A stretch of 64,000 bases of DNA. Source: Ectobacillus ponti (lineage in GTDB: Bacteria; Bacillota; Bacilli; Bacillales; Bacillaceae_G). Below the pieces are notes generated by a model. That model made no database searches and had not been told where the DNA came from. It saw nothing but the letters and a program-made list of their open reading frames with translations. How positions within the stretch are numbered: the stretch's first letter is position 1; each line of letters opens with the position of its first letter. The translations under genes were made by a program, and so were the position numbers. Shown here in pieces: positions 1-8,631 of the stretch. Location: contig NZ_JANCLT010000003.1 of the NCBI RefSeq assembly GCF_024294785.1, forward strand, positions 124,001-188,000, written 5' to 3'.

Positions 1-3000
1 AAGGAAGAAGTGCTGGAGGACATTCTGGAGGAGGAGTACGGCCTGGAAGGCAATACTGCCTTCTTCGATCTTGTGGACCGCTACACGAGCGACCGCCACG
101 ATGATGACCTGCAGGAGATGCTTTTGAAGCTGCACACAGAATCGCGGGCACATCCGAATCCTGATCGCTGGCTCGATCAGCTTGTGGCGCTGTACGATGT
201 GGAAGGAAAGAGCCTGGATGACCTGCCGTACACGCGTTTTCTGTTGGAAAGTGCTTCTCTGCAGCTGGAGGCGGCCAAGCAATATTTGCAGCGCGGCTTG
301 CAGGTGGCGGAGCAGCCGGATGGGCCGGCGCCGCTGGCGGACACTTTTACCGGGGACTTGGCACAGCTGGATGTGCTGTTGCAGGCTATCCATACCTCAT
401 GGGAAGCAGCGCGCGAGGCGGTGAACAGCCTGAAATGGGACAAAGCCAAAACAGTCCGCAAGGGAACTTGCGATGAAAAGCTGTCGGAGGAAGCGAAGAA
501 GCTGCGCGACAAGGCGAAGAAGGAGATCGCCAAGCTGCAGGAGGAGCTGTTCCAGCGCTCTGCGGAGTCATACCTCCAGGATTTGCGCACCATGCAGCCG
601 GTGCTGGCGAAGCTGGTCAGTCTCGTGAAGGAGTTTTCCGTCCGCTTCCAGCAGCTTAAGCGCAATAAAAGCATGGTGGATTTTACGGACCTGGAGCACT
701 TCTGCCTGGCGGTGCTCGGGGAAGAACAGGATGGACAGCTGCAGCCGTCGCCGGTGGCGCTGCAATACCGCGACCGCTTTGCCGAGGTGCTGATTGATGA
801 ATATCAGGATGTCAACTTTGTGCAGGAGTCCATTTTGCGCCTTGTGACAAAGGGCGCGGAGGAGTCCGGCAACCTGTTCATGGTGGGCGACGTGAAGCAG
901 TCCATCTATAAATTCCGTCTTGCCGAACCGGGCCTGTTTCTCGGCAAGTACAAGCGGTTCCAGCCGGACGGCCTGAACGGCGGCATGCGCATTGATCTGG
1001 CGAAGAACTTCCGCAGCCGGCAGGAGGTGCTGGCGGGGACGAACTTCATCTTCAAGCAAATCATGGGCGAGCGGGTTGGAGATATTGACTACGACTATGA
1101 TGCTGAGCTGAAGCTTGGCGCAGCCTATCCGGAGGGGCCGAGCGCCGCGGAGCTTCTGCTGGTGAACCGCAGCAGCGACGAACCGGCGGTGGCGGAAGAG
1201 GGCGAAGAAGCCGTGCAGGAGGATATGGACCTGGAAACCGTGCAGCTGGAAGCGCGTCTCATTGGCCGCCGCATCAAGGAAATGGTGGAGTCCGGCTACG
1301 AGGTGTACGACCGGAAGCAAAACAATATGCGGCCGGTATCCTACCGGGACTTTGTCATTCTCCTGCGCTCCATGCCATGGGCGCCGCAAATTATGGAAGA
1401 GCTGAAGCTGATGGGCATTCCGGTGTATGCGGACCTGTCCACGGGCTACTTTGAAGCGACCGAGGTTACCGTAATGCTGAATGTGCTGCGGACCATTGAC
1501 AACCCGGCGCAGGACATTCCGTTGGCATCTGTGCTCCGTTCCCCCATTGTCGGGCTGACGGATGAGGAATTGGCTGTGCTGCGCACCCGCGCGAAGAAGG
1601 GCTCCTTCTATCAGGTGGCAAGCGGCTTCCTTCAGCAGCCGGACGGAGAGCGTGAACTGCAGGAGAAGCTGTCCTGGTTCTTCCGGCATCTGCAGGAATG
1701 GCGCCAATTTGCCACGGAGCAGCCATTGTCCGACCTCATCTGGCGCATCTATCGCCAGACCGGCTATTATGACTTTGTCGGCGGTCTGCCGGGCGGCAAG
1801 CAGCGGCAGGCGAACCTGCGCGTGCTGTACGACCGGGCGCGGCAGTATGAAGCCACCTCCTTCCGCGGCCTGTTCCGCTTCCTGCGCTTCATCGAGCGCA
1901 TTCTGGAACGCGGCGACGATATGGGCACTGCGCGGGCACTTGGCGAACAGGAGGACGTGGTTCGGCTGATGACTATCCACAAAAGCAAAGGGCTGGAATT
2001 TCCAGTCGTGTTTGTGGCCGGATTGGGGCGCCAATTCAATACAAGGGATCTATCCAAGCCGTTTCTGCTGCATAAGGACCTTGGCTTTGGTTCACAGTAT
2101 ATTGACCCGCAAAAGCGCATCAAATATACGATGCTGCCGCAGCTGGCGATCAAGCGAAAGATGCGGATGGAAATGATTGCCGAGGAAATGCGCGTATTGT
2201 ACGTGGCGCTGACGCGGGCAAAGGAAAAGCTCATTCTGGTCGGCTCCGTAAAGCAGGCTGCCGATGCCCTGAAGAAATGGGGGGCGGAGCGCGGACATGG
2301 CGACTGGCTGCTGCCTGACTATGTGCGGGCGCAGGCGGCATGCTATCTGGACTGGATCGGGCCGGCGCTTTTGCGCCACGGGTCCAGCGCGGAGTTGGCG
2401 GATTGCACAGATGCGCCTGCCCATATTCGCGATTATGATGTGTCCTGGCGCATGGAGGTTGTCGAGGCTGCCGGCCTGCAGGGAGCAGAGCAGCTGCAGG
2501 AGGAGAAGCAGGAGCTGCTGGCAGCGCTGAAGGAGCTCCGCCCGGTCGCGGCGGCGACAGAATGGAAGGAAGCTGTGGAGGAACGGCTGCATTGGCAATA
2601 CCGTTACCAAGCGTCCGCCTCGCACCGTGCCAAGCAGTCTGTCACAGAGATTAAGCGGAATACATTTATTGATGAGTCTGACAGCACCATTGTGAAGCCA
2701 TTTCAGGCGCCCATTGAAAAGCGTCCGCGTTTTATGGAGCGAAAAGGGCTCACCTCCGCGGAGCGCGGCACCGCGATGCACGCGCTGATGCAGCATATTG
2801 ATATCAGCCGCCCGGTTGATGAGACGGCTGTGCGGGAGCAGATTGCCGAGATGGTGAACAAGGAGCTGCTGACCTTTGACCAGTCGCAGAGCGTGGAGCC
2901 GAAGGATGTGGTTGCGTTCTTTGAAACAGAGCTCGGACAGCGTATTCTGCAGGCGCCCGTTGTGAGGCGGGAAGTGCCGTTTACCATGATGCTGCCGGCA

Positions 3001-3309
3001 AGCCGCGCCTATCAAAAGGACTGGCGGCAGGAGCAGGAGGACCTTGTGCTGGTGCAGGGGGTTGTGGATTGCATGCTGGAGGAAGAGGATGGCATCGTGC
3101 TCATTGACTTCAAAACAGACCGCGTCACGGACCGGTTCCCGGGAGGCTTCGAGGAGGCGCGCCCGGTGCTGGCCAAACGCTACGAAGTGCAGCTGGACTT
3201 GTACAGCCAGGCGCTCTATCAAAGCTTGCAGAAAAAGGTAAAGGCAAAGTATCTATACTTCTTTGATGGTTCCCACATACTACCCTTACAAGGAGAGATA
3301 AGTGAGTGA
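1..3309 (+). CDS. addA: ATP-dependent helicase/nuclease subunit A (AddA), 5' end outside window
   Basis: The frame is open from the first base, so this is the 3' part of the gene. About 1,100 residues are visible, against roughly 1,200-1,250 for the family. AddA is the helicase-nuclease subunit of AddAB, which resects double-strand breaks for RecA-dependent repair. Visible UvrD-type helicase motifs are LIDEYQD (Walker B), GDVKQSIYKFR, TIHKSKGLEFP and LYVALTRAKEKL. The C-terminal RecB-like nuclease shows GVVDCML, LIDFKTD and QLDLYSQAL, the Asp/Lys and Gln positions of that fold. The Walker A motif must lie upstream of the window. The stop overlaps the next start by four bases (GTGA), so the two genes are translationally coupled. 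Confidence 0.97.
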   Translation, partial: KEEVLEDILEEEYGLEGNTAFFDLVDRYTSDRHDDDLQEMLLKLHTESRAHPNPDRWLDQLVALYDVEGKSLDDLPYTRFLLESASLQLEAAKQYLQRGLQVAEQPDGPAPLADTFTGDLAQLDVLLQAIHTSWEAAREAVNSLKWDKAKTVRKGTCDEKLSEEAKKLRDKAKKEIAKLQEELFQRSAESYLQDLRTMQPVLAKLVSLVKEFSVRFQQLKRNKSMVDFTDLEHFCLAVLGEEQDGQLQPSPVALQYRDRFAEVLIDEYQDVNFVQESILRLVTKGAEESGNLFMVGDVKQSIYKFRLAEPGLFLGKYKRFQPDGLNGGMRIDLAKNFRSRQEVLAGTNFIFKQIMGERVGDIDYDYDAELKLGAAYPEGPSAAELLLVNRSSDEPAVAEEGEEAVQEDMDLETVQLEARLIGRRIKEMVESGYEVYDRKQNNMRPVSYRDFVILLRSMPWAPQIMEELKLMGIPVYADLSTGYFEATEVTVMLNVLRTIDNPAQDIPLASVLRSPIVGLTDEELAVLRTRAKKGSFYQVASGFLQQPDGERELQEKLSWFFRHLQEWRQFATEQPLSDLIWRIYRQTGYYDFVGGLPGGKQRQANLRVLYDRARQYEATSFRGLFRFLRFIERILERGDDMGTARALGEQEDVVRLMTIHKSKGLEFPVVFVAGLGRQFNTRDLSKPFLLHKDLGFGSQYIDPQKRIKYTMLPQLAIKRKMRMEMIAEEMRVLYVALTRAKEKLILVGSVKQAADALKKWGAERGHGDWLLPDYVRAQAACYLDWIGPALLRHGSSAELADCTDAPAHIRDYDVSWRMEVVEAAGLQGAEQLQEEKQELLAALKELRPVAAATEWKEAVEERLHWQYRYQASASHRAKQSVTEIKRNTFIDESDSTIVKPFQAPIEKRPRFMERKGLTSAERGTAMHALMQHIDISRPVDETAVREQIAEMVNKELLTFDQSQSVEPKDVVAFFETELGQRILQAPVVRREVPFTMMLPASRAYQKDWRQEQEDLVLVQGVVDCMLEEEDGIVLIDFKTDRVTDRFPGGFEEARPVLAKRYEVQLDLYSQALYQSLQKKVKAKYLYFFDGSHILPLQGEISE

Positions 3310-3620
3310 GTGCAATGGGAAAAAAGCTGGTGGGAACGTGCGAGCTGTGCGGCCGGGAGGATTTGGAGCTGACAGTGCACCATCTGACGCCAAAGGAACT
3401 GGGCGGCACCTTTATGCCAACGGCCAATTTGTGCATTCCGTGCCATAAGCAGATCCACGCTTTATATACAAACACAGAGCTGGCCGTCCGCCTGGATACG
3501 GTGGAGCTGCTGAAGGATGATCCGAAAATTGCGGCCTATATCAAATGGGTGCAGAAGCAGCCTTCCTCGAAGCAGGTGCGCACGCGGAAATCAAATGAAC
3601 GAAAGCAAAAGGGAAGATAA
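3306..3620 (+). CDS. yisB: HNH-type zinc-binding protein, YisB-like
   Basis: A 104-residue protein with a compact HNH/zinc-finger pattern: CELCG near the N terminus, then VHHLTP, then CIPCHKQIH. The two CxxC pairs would hold a structural zinc, and the His pair would be the nuclease centre. YisB sits between the recombination genes and gerP in B. subtilis, as here. The GTG start is favoured because AGGAGAG at 3291-3297 stands about nine bases upstream; an ATG at 3315 is the alternative. Coupling to addA suggests a role in DNA repair, but the substrate is unknown. The lysine/arginine-rich tail could bind DNA. Confidence 0.85.
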   Translation: MSAMGKKLVGTCELCGREDLELTVHHLTPKELGGTFMPTANLCIPCHKQIHALYTNTELAVRLDTVELLKDDPKIAAYIKWVQKQPSSKQVRTRKSNERKQKGR

Positions 3621-3624
3621 ACAA

Positions 3625-3657
3625 GAAGACGCCAAGCCGGCGTCTTCTCTCGTTTTA
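3625..3657. terminator. Hairpin between yisB and gerPF
   Basis: A perfect 9-bp stem (GAAGACGCC and GGCGTCTTC, 3625-3633 and 3639-3647) with a 5-base loop lies between convergent genes. The T-rich tail is weak on both sides. It probably ends transcription in both directions. Confidence 0.7.
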
Positions 3658-3870
3658 TAGGGTGGCAGTCTGGTTCTGATCTGCTACATCCGGATCCAAA
3701 GTATTGGTCGCATTCACACCATTGAATGTGCTGACAACAAGACCGACATTGGATGCGCCGGAGCCATTAAATGCTTTGGCATTTTCCTTCGGCGACACAT
3801 TATAGAAGTCGCCGAGATTGAAGGAGCCGTTGCTGTTTTGGACTAATACGCTTCCCACAAAGGATGGCAT
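3655..3870 (-). CDS. gerPF: Spore germination protein GerPF
   Basis: A 71-residue protein of the GerPA/GerPF family, last gene of the gerP operon. It starts with the typical MPSFVGSV, followed by NSNGSFNLGDFYNVSPKE and a conserved GSGASNVG stretch. GerP proteins are made in the mother cell late in sporulation. They are needed for the coat to become permeable to nutrient germinants. It begins six bases after gerPE, with an AGGTGAG ribosome site. No signal peptide or membrane segment is seen. Confidence 0.96.
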   Translation of the reverse strand: MPSFVGSVLVQNSNGSFNLGDFYNVSPKENAKAFNGSGASNVGLVVSTFNGVNATNTLDPDVADQNQTATL

Positions 3871-3876
3871 GGGTTC

Positions 3877-4323
3877 TCACCTGCTTCTGTAAGGATTATG
3901 GGTAGTTGCATTATATGCGGGAGCGGGCACGGATGCTTCCTCGGTTTCATCCTCGGCCATATATTGCCGGATTTGATGAATGCGGGAGTTGCTTTGCCCA
4001 TACTCTACAGAGCCAATATGAATGACCGCGGAGTTTTCAGTGCTGGAAAATTCAAGCGAGCCCACATGGAGAAACGGATTGACGTTCACGACGTTCATCC
4101 GGACATCGGTCACCCGTTTGGGGACGGTGAGGTCCGTATCTGTAAAAACATCGAAATCGCTGAACTCAATCTCATTTCCCCTGTAAATCGGCAGCTCACG
4201 CTGGACAGCGATAGCCCGGCTGCGAAGCAGCAGGAAATTTGTATCGCCAATTTGAAGCGTGCTTCCAAGGCCTATGGAAAGCAAGGTAATATTGCCGACA
4301 ACTGAAACGTGGCGCTGCATCAT
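3877..4323 (-). CDS. gerPE: Spore germination protein GerPE
   Basis: A 148-residue GerPE-family protein. The N-terminal half has the beta-rich pattern shared by GerP proteins (VVGNITLLSIG, LQIGDTN). A second similar segment, FLHVGSLEF then IHIGSVEYGQ, follows near residues 95-120. The C-terminal tail is acidic and proline-rich, probably disordered. It is co-transcribed with the other gerP genes and required for germinant passage through the coat. Two adjacent ATG codons compete; AAGGAG suits either. Confidence 0.94.
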   Translation of the reverse strand: MMQRHVSVVGNITLLSIGLGSTLQIGDTNFLLLRSRAIAVQRELPIYRGNEIEFSDFDVFTDTDLTVPKRVTDVRMNVVNVNPFLHVGSLEFSSTENSAVIHIGSVEYGQSNSRIHQIRQYMAEDETEEASVPAPAYNATTHNPYRSR

Positions 4324-4332
4324 GTCCTCTCC

Positions 4333-4527
4333 TTATCCCGGTGTGGCCGGCAGGTCAAATACAATAGGCACGAATGGGCCTGTGCCGATGGACTCAGGCG
4401 GTGTGTCGAGAATGGAGGACATGACAAGAAAGTTGGCATCTCCCACGATGAAAAGAGCAGCTGCGGATACCCCGATGGCTCTAATGCTGCCAATTTTAAT
4501 TTCGTGATTGACCACTGTATAGTTCAA
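4333..4527 (-). CDS. gerPD: Spore germination protein GerPD
   Basis: A 64-residue GerPD-family protein. It starts with TTG preceded at good spacing by AAAGGAG, reading MNYTVVNHEIKIGSIRAIG. The mid part carries LFIVGDANF, which resembles the LQIGDTNF motif of GerPE. Six bases separate the gerPC stop from this start, so translation is probably sequential. Role as for the operon: coat permeability during germination. Confidence 0.93.
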   Translation of the reverse strand: MNYTVVNHEIKIGSIRAIGVSAAALFIVGDANFLVMSSILDTPPESIGTGPFVPIVFDLPATPG

Positions 4528-4533
4528 GTGCGG

Positions 4534-5151
4534 TCACTCCTTTCGCATATTATGGGGAACATGCTGGATGAAAGCCAGGAACGCCTTATCAATATCCAGC
4601 TTCATCTGCTGGATGATGTACTCCTTCAGGTGCGCCGGATTCCGCGTGATTTCCGGATAAGGCTGCACCTGTGACAGATAGTAAGGCAGCCGGTGCTCAA
4701 TCTGCTTTTTAATATCATCAATCATCATCTGCCGGTACATATCATCCAAGACGGTCCGCTGTTCTCCCTCGAGCTGGAGAATGCGGCCGTAGGCCTCTTC
4801 ATCTAAGTAACGTTGGACAACCTGGATAATGTCCTGATAAAAATCCGGATTCACTTCAATTTCCGGATTGACCTGCAGCTGCTCGGTCGCTATGTCAAAA
4901 TCTTCAATGGCCGGGTCTCCGCCTCCCTGGAAGGGGGTGAGCCCGATTGTCAAGGTGCCGTTCAGATTCTCCACCTTCAGCTGATCAAATTTATACTCTA
5001 CTCTTCCAATGGAAGCAGGCGGGTTGCGTCTGAAATCCTCGAGCTCGGCTGTCAGCCGCCCGACTGTGGCCTCCAGCTCCAGAAGCCGCTGCTGTTGCTG
5101 CTGGAGGGTGTGCTGCAGCTGCTGCAAATACGCATATACGTCTTGATTCAT
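4534..5151 (-). CDS. gerPC: Spore germination protein GerPC
   Basis: A 205-residue GerPC-family protein, the largest of the operon. Residues 1-45 form a glutamine- and leucine-rich coiled coil (LQQQQQRLLELEATVGRL), typical of GerPC. The middle is beta-rich (YKFDQLKVENLNGTLTIG), and the C terminus is helical and amphipathic. A strong ribosome site, AAGGAGGT, precedes the ATG. The coiled coil suggests that it forms the structural partner for the small GerP proteins; that is inference. Confidence 0.95.
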   Translation of the reverse strand: MNQDVYAYLQQLQHTLQQQQQRLLELEATVGRLTAELEDFRRNPPASIGRVEYKFDQLKVENLNGTLTIGLTPFQGGGDPAIEDFDIATEQLQVNPEIEVNPDFYQDIIQVVQRYLDEEAYGRILQLEGEQRTVLDDMYRQMMIDDIKKQIEHRLPYYLSQVQPYPEITRNPAHLKEYIIQQMKLDIDKAFLAFIQHVPHNMRKE

Positions 5152-5190
5152 ATTGGAGACCTCCTTAACAGGGAGTATAGATCAAAGGCC

Positions 5191-5430
5191 CTATCTATTT
5201 TCCGGCTGCGGCGGCACCTCGTTGCTTGTCGGGTTGCCGGCTGCGATGGAGGAAATGATTTGTCCCTTTGCCTTCAATGGCCGTGCCGGCTCCGTAAACC
5301 CTCCTGTATTGGAGAATTTGGACAAGGCCTTAATGGAGCCGGAGCTGCCGATTTGGAATACGGATGAAGTGGTGACGCTTCCGACACGCAGGTTATGGAT
5401 GATGATGCTTTGATGAACATAAAAATTCAA
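5191..5430 (-). CDS. gerPB: Spore germination protein GerPB
   Basis: A 79-residue GerPB-family protein (NFYVHQSIIIHNLRVGSV, SSVFQIGSSG, NTGGFTEP). The start is taken as TTG at 5430 because GGGGGTG lies seven bases upstream of it and the family begins MNFYV. An in-frame ATG at 5445 directly follows the gerPA stop and has no room for its own ribosome site. The tail is proline-rich. It shares the VFQIG/VFHIG motif with GerPA. Confidence 0.93.
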   Translation of the reverse strand: MNFYVHQSIIIHNLRVGSVTTSSVFQIGSSGSIKALSKFSNTGGFTEPARPLKAKGQIISSIAAGNPTSNEVPPQPENR

Positions 5431-5445
5431 GCTATGCACCCCCAT

Positions 5446-5667
5446 TTAGTAGTTATTGAAGATTGGCTGATCCACCACATCATTATCATTGACGCTTGTA
5501 GTATTTTGGTAGTTGTATACAGAAACAACTTCACCTACGTTAAAGGAACCGGCGCCGGCAAAGGTTCTCGCCTGACTGATCGGACGGATGGCGAATACAT
5601 CGCCAATATGAAAGACGCCGCTGGATCCGATATTGACAATGGTGACACTTCCTACGACAGCTGGCAT
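5446..5667 (-). CDS. gerPA: Spore germination protein GerPA
   Basis: A 73-residue first gene of the gerP operon. It begins [23 protein letters not shown], with the family's [13 protein letters not shown] in the middle. The ATG at 5667 is preferred over an upstream GTG because GAAAGGTG lies nine bases before it. GerPA and GerPF are paralogues, here bracketing the operon. A candidate sigma-K promoter lies about 35 bases upstream, in line with late mother-cell expression. Confidence 0.95.
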   Translation of the reverse strand: MPAVVGSVTIVNIGSSGVFHIGDVFAIRPISQARTFAGAGSFNVGEVVSVYNYQNTTSVNDNDVVDQPIFNNY

Positions 5668-5704
5668 ATGGGCAAACACCTTTCATGATACAGATTCTTA
5701 TATA

Positions 5705-5732
5705 CATTCTATGGACGTTTGCCCCGGAATGT
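5705..5732 (-). promoter_or_regulatory. Candidate sigma-K promoter of gerP
   Basis: On the minus strand a CATAGAATG -10 element (5705-5713) sits 17 bases after an AC dinucleotide (5731-5732). This fits the sigma-K pattern AC-N16/17-CATANNNTA with one mismatch. The gerP operon is known as sigma-K dependent in Bacillus. Confidence 0.6.
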
Positions 5733-5845
5733 GCCAGTAAAATAAAGAAAAGTGTAACCAGTAGGTTCTCCCTGGCAGATGGCTGGCTGCTGAAGCCGGA
5801 CATCAAGAAAAGCGGAAGGCCGCCTCCAGCTCCCTATATGAAAGC

Positions 5846-5876
5846 ACGAAAAAGACGCACCTCCGGGAAGTGCGCC
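5846..5876 (-). terminator. Terminator of the Spo0E-like gene
   Basis: On the minus strand GCGCACTTC and GAGGTGCGT form a stem with two G-U type mismatches, followed by TTTTTCG. It begins right at the stop codon of the Spo0E-like gene and shields the gerP promoter. Confidence 0.75.
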
Positions 5877-6044
5877 TTACATGCTTTGGTGATCGATGTT
5901 GTCGTGCAGTTGCAATAGCAAGATAACGTTCAACAGCCTGTCCAGCTCTTGGCTGCAGGTAACAGTCTGTTTGGCTGTCATCCCATATCGTTCAGCCAAG
6001 TATCTCATTTTTTTACGCTTTTTTTCAATGGCTTGTTCGAACAT
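5877..6044 (-). CDS. yisI: Spo0E-like aspartyl-phosphate phosphatase (YisI-like)
   Basis: A 55-residue protein, start MFEQAIEKKRKKMRYLAERYG. It carries the family signature SQELDRLL (residues 31-38), whose Asp is needed for phosphatase activity. Spo0E-family proteins dephosphorylate Spo0A~P and so delay sporulation. The place between gerPA and yisK is that of B. subtilis yisI. A GGAG ribosome site lies eight bases before the ATG, and a terminator follows the stop. The last 15 residues are His/Asn/Gln-rich and variable in the family. Confidence 0.85.
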   Translation of the reverse strand: MFEQAIEKKRKKMRYLAERYGMTAKQTVTCSQELDRLLNVILLLQLHDNIDHQSM

Positions 6045-6195
6045 AGGCTTTGCTCCATCTCTTTAATAATTTGTAAAGAGTACAACACCGTTACCCTTTC
6101 TTTAGTTCATATTATACAGAAATGACATAAAAAAGAAATGCTTTCGATAAAAGAAGTGGAATTTCTACAAGCTTTCCCAATATATTATCCTGTAT

Positions 6196-6224
6196 GCGAC
6201 AGGAAAGGGAGAAGTTTGTATAAT
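6196..6224 (+). promoter_or_regulatory. Candidate promoter of yisK
   Basis: GCGACA (6196-6201) and TATAAT (6219-6224) are spaced by 17 bases, a sigma-A type arrangement about 80 bases before yisK. ACAGGAAAG at 6199-6207 could alternatively be a sigma-H -35 element; I could not match a convincing -10 for that. Confidence 0.45.
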
Positions 6225-6303
6225 TTCGGCGGATGAAGAAGGAATTTTCCCGCATACTCCGAATTACAATGTACAGTAACGGTTTTCGCGGGGGAGTGGG
6301 ACG

Positions 6304-7206
6304 ATGAAGTTTGTAACGGCGAAGCATGCGGAACGGGTATTCGTGGGACTGGCAGATGAACAGCGGCAGCTTGTCATCCATTTGCGGGAGGCGCAAAAGG
6401 CCATGAGCGGCAAAGCAAAGCTGCCGATTACCATGATTGAGTGCTTGGAGAAGGGGGAAGCGTTTGTCCGCGAGGCTGCCCAGATTTGGAGCTGGGCTTT
6501 GGAACAGGACGAGCCTGCAGGAAGCTATGCTCTGGCAGAGGTAAAGCTGCTGGCGCCCATTCCGCGGCCGCGCAAAAACATTGTATGTGTCGGCAAAAAT
6601 TATCGGGAGCATGTGATGGAAATGAGCAGCACCGGTCAAGTGCCGGAGCATCTCATTTTTTTCACGAAAGCGCCGGCCACGGTCATTGGGCAGGAGGAGT
6701 GTATTCATAGCTACTCACATTTGACGAATGAACTGGATTATGAAGGCGAGCTTGCTGTCGTGATCGGGAAAAAGGGAAAAGGAATTCGTCCCGAGGAAGC
6801 GGGCGCATACATTTTTGGCTACACGATTGTTAATGATGTCACAGCCCGTGATGTACAAAGCAGGCACAAGCAATTCTTCCTCGGCAAGAGCTTTGACACC
6901 TTTTGCCCGATGGGGCCGTTCCTGGTGCATCATTCTGCCATTCGGGATGCGGGGCAGCTGGCAATTGAAACGAAGGTGAACGGGGAAATCAGGCAGTCCT
7001 CTGATACCTCCCAGATGCTGTTTTCCATTGCTGATATTATTTCTGTATTGAGCCAAGGCATGACTTTGGAGCCTGGCGATGTCATTGCCACCGGCACGCC
7101 GGCAGGGGTTGCCAAGGGCATGAAGCCGCCGCGCTTCCTCAAAAGCGGGGACCGGGTGGAGGTTACGGTAGAAGGCATTGGAACGCTGTGCAATACAGTG
7201 AAGTAG
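6304..7206 (+). CDS. yisK: Fumarylacetoacetate hydrolase-fold protein YisK (oxaloacetate decarboxylase family)
   Basis: A 300-residue protein, full length for YisK. The N-terminal 95 residues are a small variable domain. The FAH-fold core starts at IVCVGKNYREHVMEM. Metal ligands are visible in LDYEGELAVVIG (two Glu) and VNDVTARDVQ (Asp). GDVIATGTPAGVAKG is the conserved substrate loop. B. subtilis YisK has been described as an oxaloacetate decarboxylase linked to the cell-shape protein Mbl; that is knowledge of the family, not visible here. GGGGGAGTGG precedes the ATG. Confidence 0.93.
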   Translation: MKFVTAKHAERVFVGLADEQRQLVIHLREAQKAMSGKAKLPITMIECLEKGEAFVREAAQIWSWALEQDEPAGSYALAEVKLLAPIPRPRKNIVCVGKNYREHVMEMSSTGQVPEHLIFFTKAPATVIGQEECIHSYSHLTNELDYEGELAVVIGKKGKGIRPEEAGAYIFGYTIVNDVTARDVQSRHKQFFLGKSFDTFCPMGPFLVHHSAIRDAGQLAIETKVNGEIRQSSDTSQMLFSIADIISVLSQGMTLEPGDVIATGTPAGVAKGMKPPRFLKSGDRVEVTVEGIGTLCNTVK

Positions 7207-7362
7207 ATGGGTGGGCACGCGTATGCGTGCTTTTTCGTTTTTGTTCACAAAATTGTCCCAAATCAAAAGTGGAAAAAAACGAATCATTTCGTGAAAGCGC
7301 CTGCCCATGGTATGATGGGACAAGGAGAAATCCCAAGACTTATAAGGAGGTATTTTCCGCCT

Positions 7363-7743
7363 ATGACACACGCTCACATTACAGCCTGGGTGATCGGGCT
7401 GATCCTGTTCTTTGTGGCGCGCGCTATGTACAGCAACCGCAATGGCAAAGCGAAAATGCTGCATATGATCGTTCGCTTACTGTATATTCTCATTATTGCG
7501 ACCGGTTTGATGCTGTATATGAATGTTTCCAAGTATTTGACAGGCAATATGCATATGTGGTACGGCCTGAAGTCTCTTGCGGGTATTTTGGTAATTGGCG
7601 GCATGGAAATGGTGCTTATCCGTACGAGAAAAGGCAAGAGCCTCGCACCTGTTTGGCTTTTGCTGGCAGTAGGCTTCGTTGCAGCAGTCTTCCTTGGACT
7701 GAGCCTGCCGCAGGGCTTCCAGATTTTCCATCCGTTTGGATGA
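7363..7743 (+). CDS. yisL: UPF0344 membrane protein YisL
   Basis: A 126-residue protein with four predicted membrane helices: residues 6-20, 34-54, 63-82 and 90-110. The start [12 protein letters not shown] follows AAGGAGG by 12 bases. An extended -10 (TGG-TATGAT, 7308-7316) stands about 50 bases upstream. A short Arg/Lys-rich loop (RTRKGKS) separates helices 3 and 4. Function unknown; it is conserved next to yisK in Bacillus. Confidence 0.9.
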   Translation: MTHAHITAWVIGLILFFVARAMYSNRNGKAKMLHMIVRLLYILIIATGLMLYMNVSKYLTGNMHMWYGLKSLAGILVIGGMEMVLIRTRKGKSLAPVWLLLAVGFVAAVFLGLSLPQGFQIFHPFG

Positions 7744-7802
7744 AAAAGAACCGCTTGCTGAACTGTTCCTTCCTGGTACAGTCCGGCAGCGGTTCTTTTT
7801 TA
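7744..7802. terminator. Bidirectional terminator yisL/yisN
   Basis: AAAGAACCGC and GCGGTTCTTT form the outer stem of a long hairpin, with T runs on both outer sides. It serves the convergent genes yisL and yisN. Confidence 0.85.
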
Positions 7803-8354
7803 GTTTGGTGTCCATGACTTGCGTGTGCCGTCTGCCCGTACCAGCTGAAATTCGTCTTTGCCATTCTGTTTGTCCCGAATGAAGAAATGATGCAGAGAAC
7901 AAATCCGGTCGCCATTATCATAGATGACAAAGTTTACCCCTTGCCGTGTGCGGTTGCCGGGCTGAAAGAATAAACTGTTATGACAGTAAATACAATCATA
8001 AAGGGAGTAATCGAACTCCTGCAGCAGGCTGCTTAGGCCTAAGAAGGCCTCTTCCGAAAGCTCCTTCAGCAGCTCTTCATACACGAGCGGCAGTTTCTTG
8101 CGGACGCGGACCAATTCCCCGTCCTGCAGCACATGCGGCTCATTTTCAATTTTCAGCGTGTTTTGCTCGTAGAAGCGGGCGGGCAGCCAGTGGTTGTTGT
8201 ATAAAATTTCAAATGTATCATCTATGACATCTGACAGCAGCGCTGCTTCATCAGTCTCTTCATCAAAGAAAATCCATTCCTCATTCATGTATTCAACGCT
8301 GCCGATTGTATGGGCGCGCGCCTGGTTTCGCAGGATGCTGTAGCGGTTTTGCAT
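7800..8354 (-). CDS. yisN: DUF2777 family protein YisN
   Basis: A 184-residue cytoplasmic protein similar in position and sequence character to B. subtilis YisN. The ATG at 8354 is preceded by AAGGAGG. A CIYCHNSLFF element near residue 120 and two later His residues (LHHFF) could bind metal. Many acidic residues lie in the first half (FFDEETDEAA). No known catalytic motif; function unknown. It is transcribed away from asnO, with a repeat element between them. Confidence 0.8.
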   Translation of the reverse strand: MQNRYSILRNQARAHTIGSVEYMNEEWIFFDEETDEAALLSDVIDDTFEILYNNHWLPARFYEQNTLKIENEPHVLQDGELVRVRKKLPLVYEELLKELSEEAFLGLSSLLQEFDYSLYDCIYCHNSLFFQPGNRTRQGVNFVIYDNGDRICSLHHFFIRDKQNGKDEFQLVRADGTRKSWTPN

Positions 8355-8387
8355 ATTGTCCTCCTTGTAATGTGCCGTTGGTTTTGT

Positions 8388-8518
8388 ATGAAATGGAGCA
8401 GGGCAGCCGTCCGCCAGGGAGACCCCGGCCCCATAAAAAGCAAAAAAGCGCTTTTTAGGGTCCGGAACCTCCCTTCGGTGAGCTGAACGAGCCGGTTTCG
8501 CTTTTCTAGTTATAGACA
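8388..8518 (+). repeat. Interspersed repeat element, copy A
   Basis: An intergenic element sharing GGAACCTCCCTTC (8464-8476) and flanks with copies at 40.8 and 57.9-58.1 kb. It contains a hairpin TAAAAAGC/GCTTTTTA (8434-8441, 8450-8457) whose loop ends in AAAAAGC. All copies have the same orientation. It is not coding in any convincing frame. Confidence 0.7.
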
Positions 8519-8631
8519 CAGCTTGGGAGATTTATAACTGAGATGCACCGGGGACAGTGGGCGGGCATAGAATGAAACCAACTTGCAATAGTTGCGAAGT
8601 TATCGGAGCTTAGACAGAGGAGATGATTGCT

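Noticed and set aside
568-2034. 488-residue minus-strand frame
   Set aside because: Antisense to the conserved helicase motifs of addA; no family resemblance and no start signal.
7207-7362. N-terminal extension of YisL
   Set aside because: It starts at the yisK stop, contains the promoter and ribosome site of yisL, and does not match the family start MTHAHI.
8567-8574. CATAGAAT as a sigma-E -10 element for asnO
   Set aside because: No matching -35 at 13-15 bases; kept out of the feature list.
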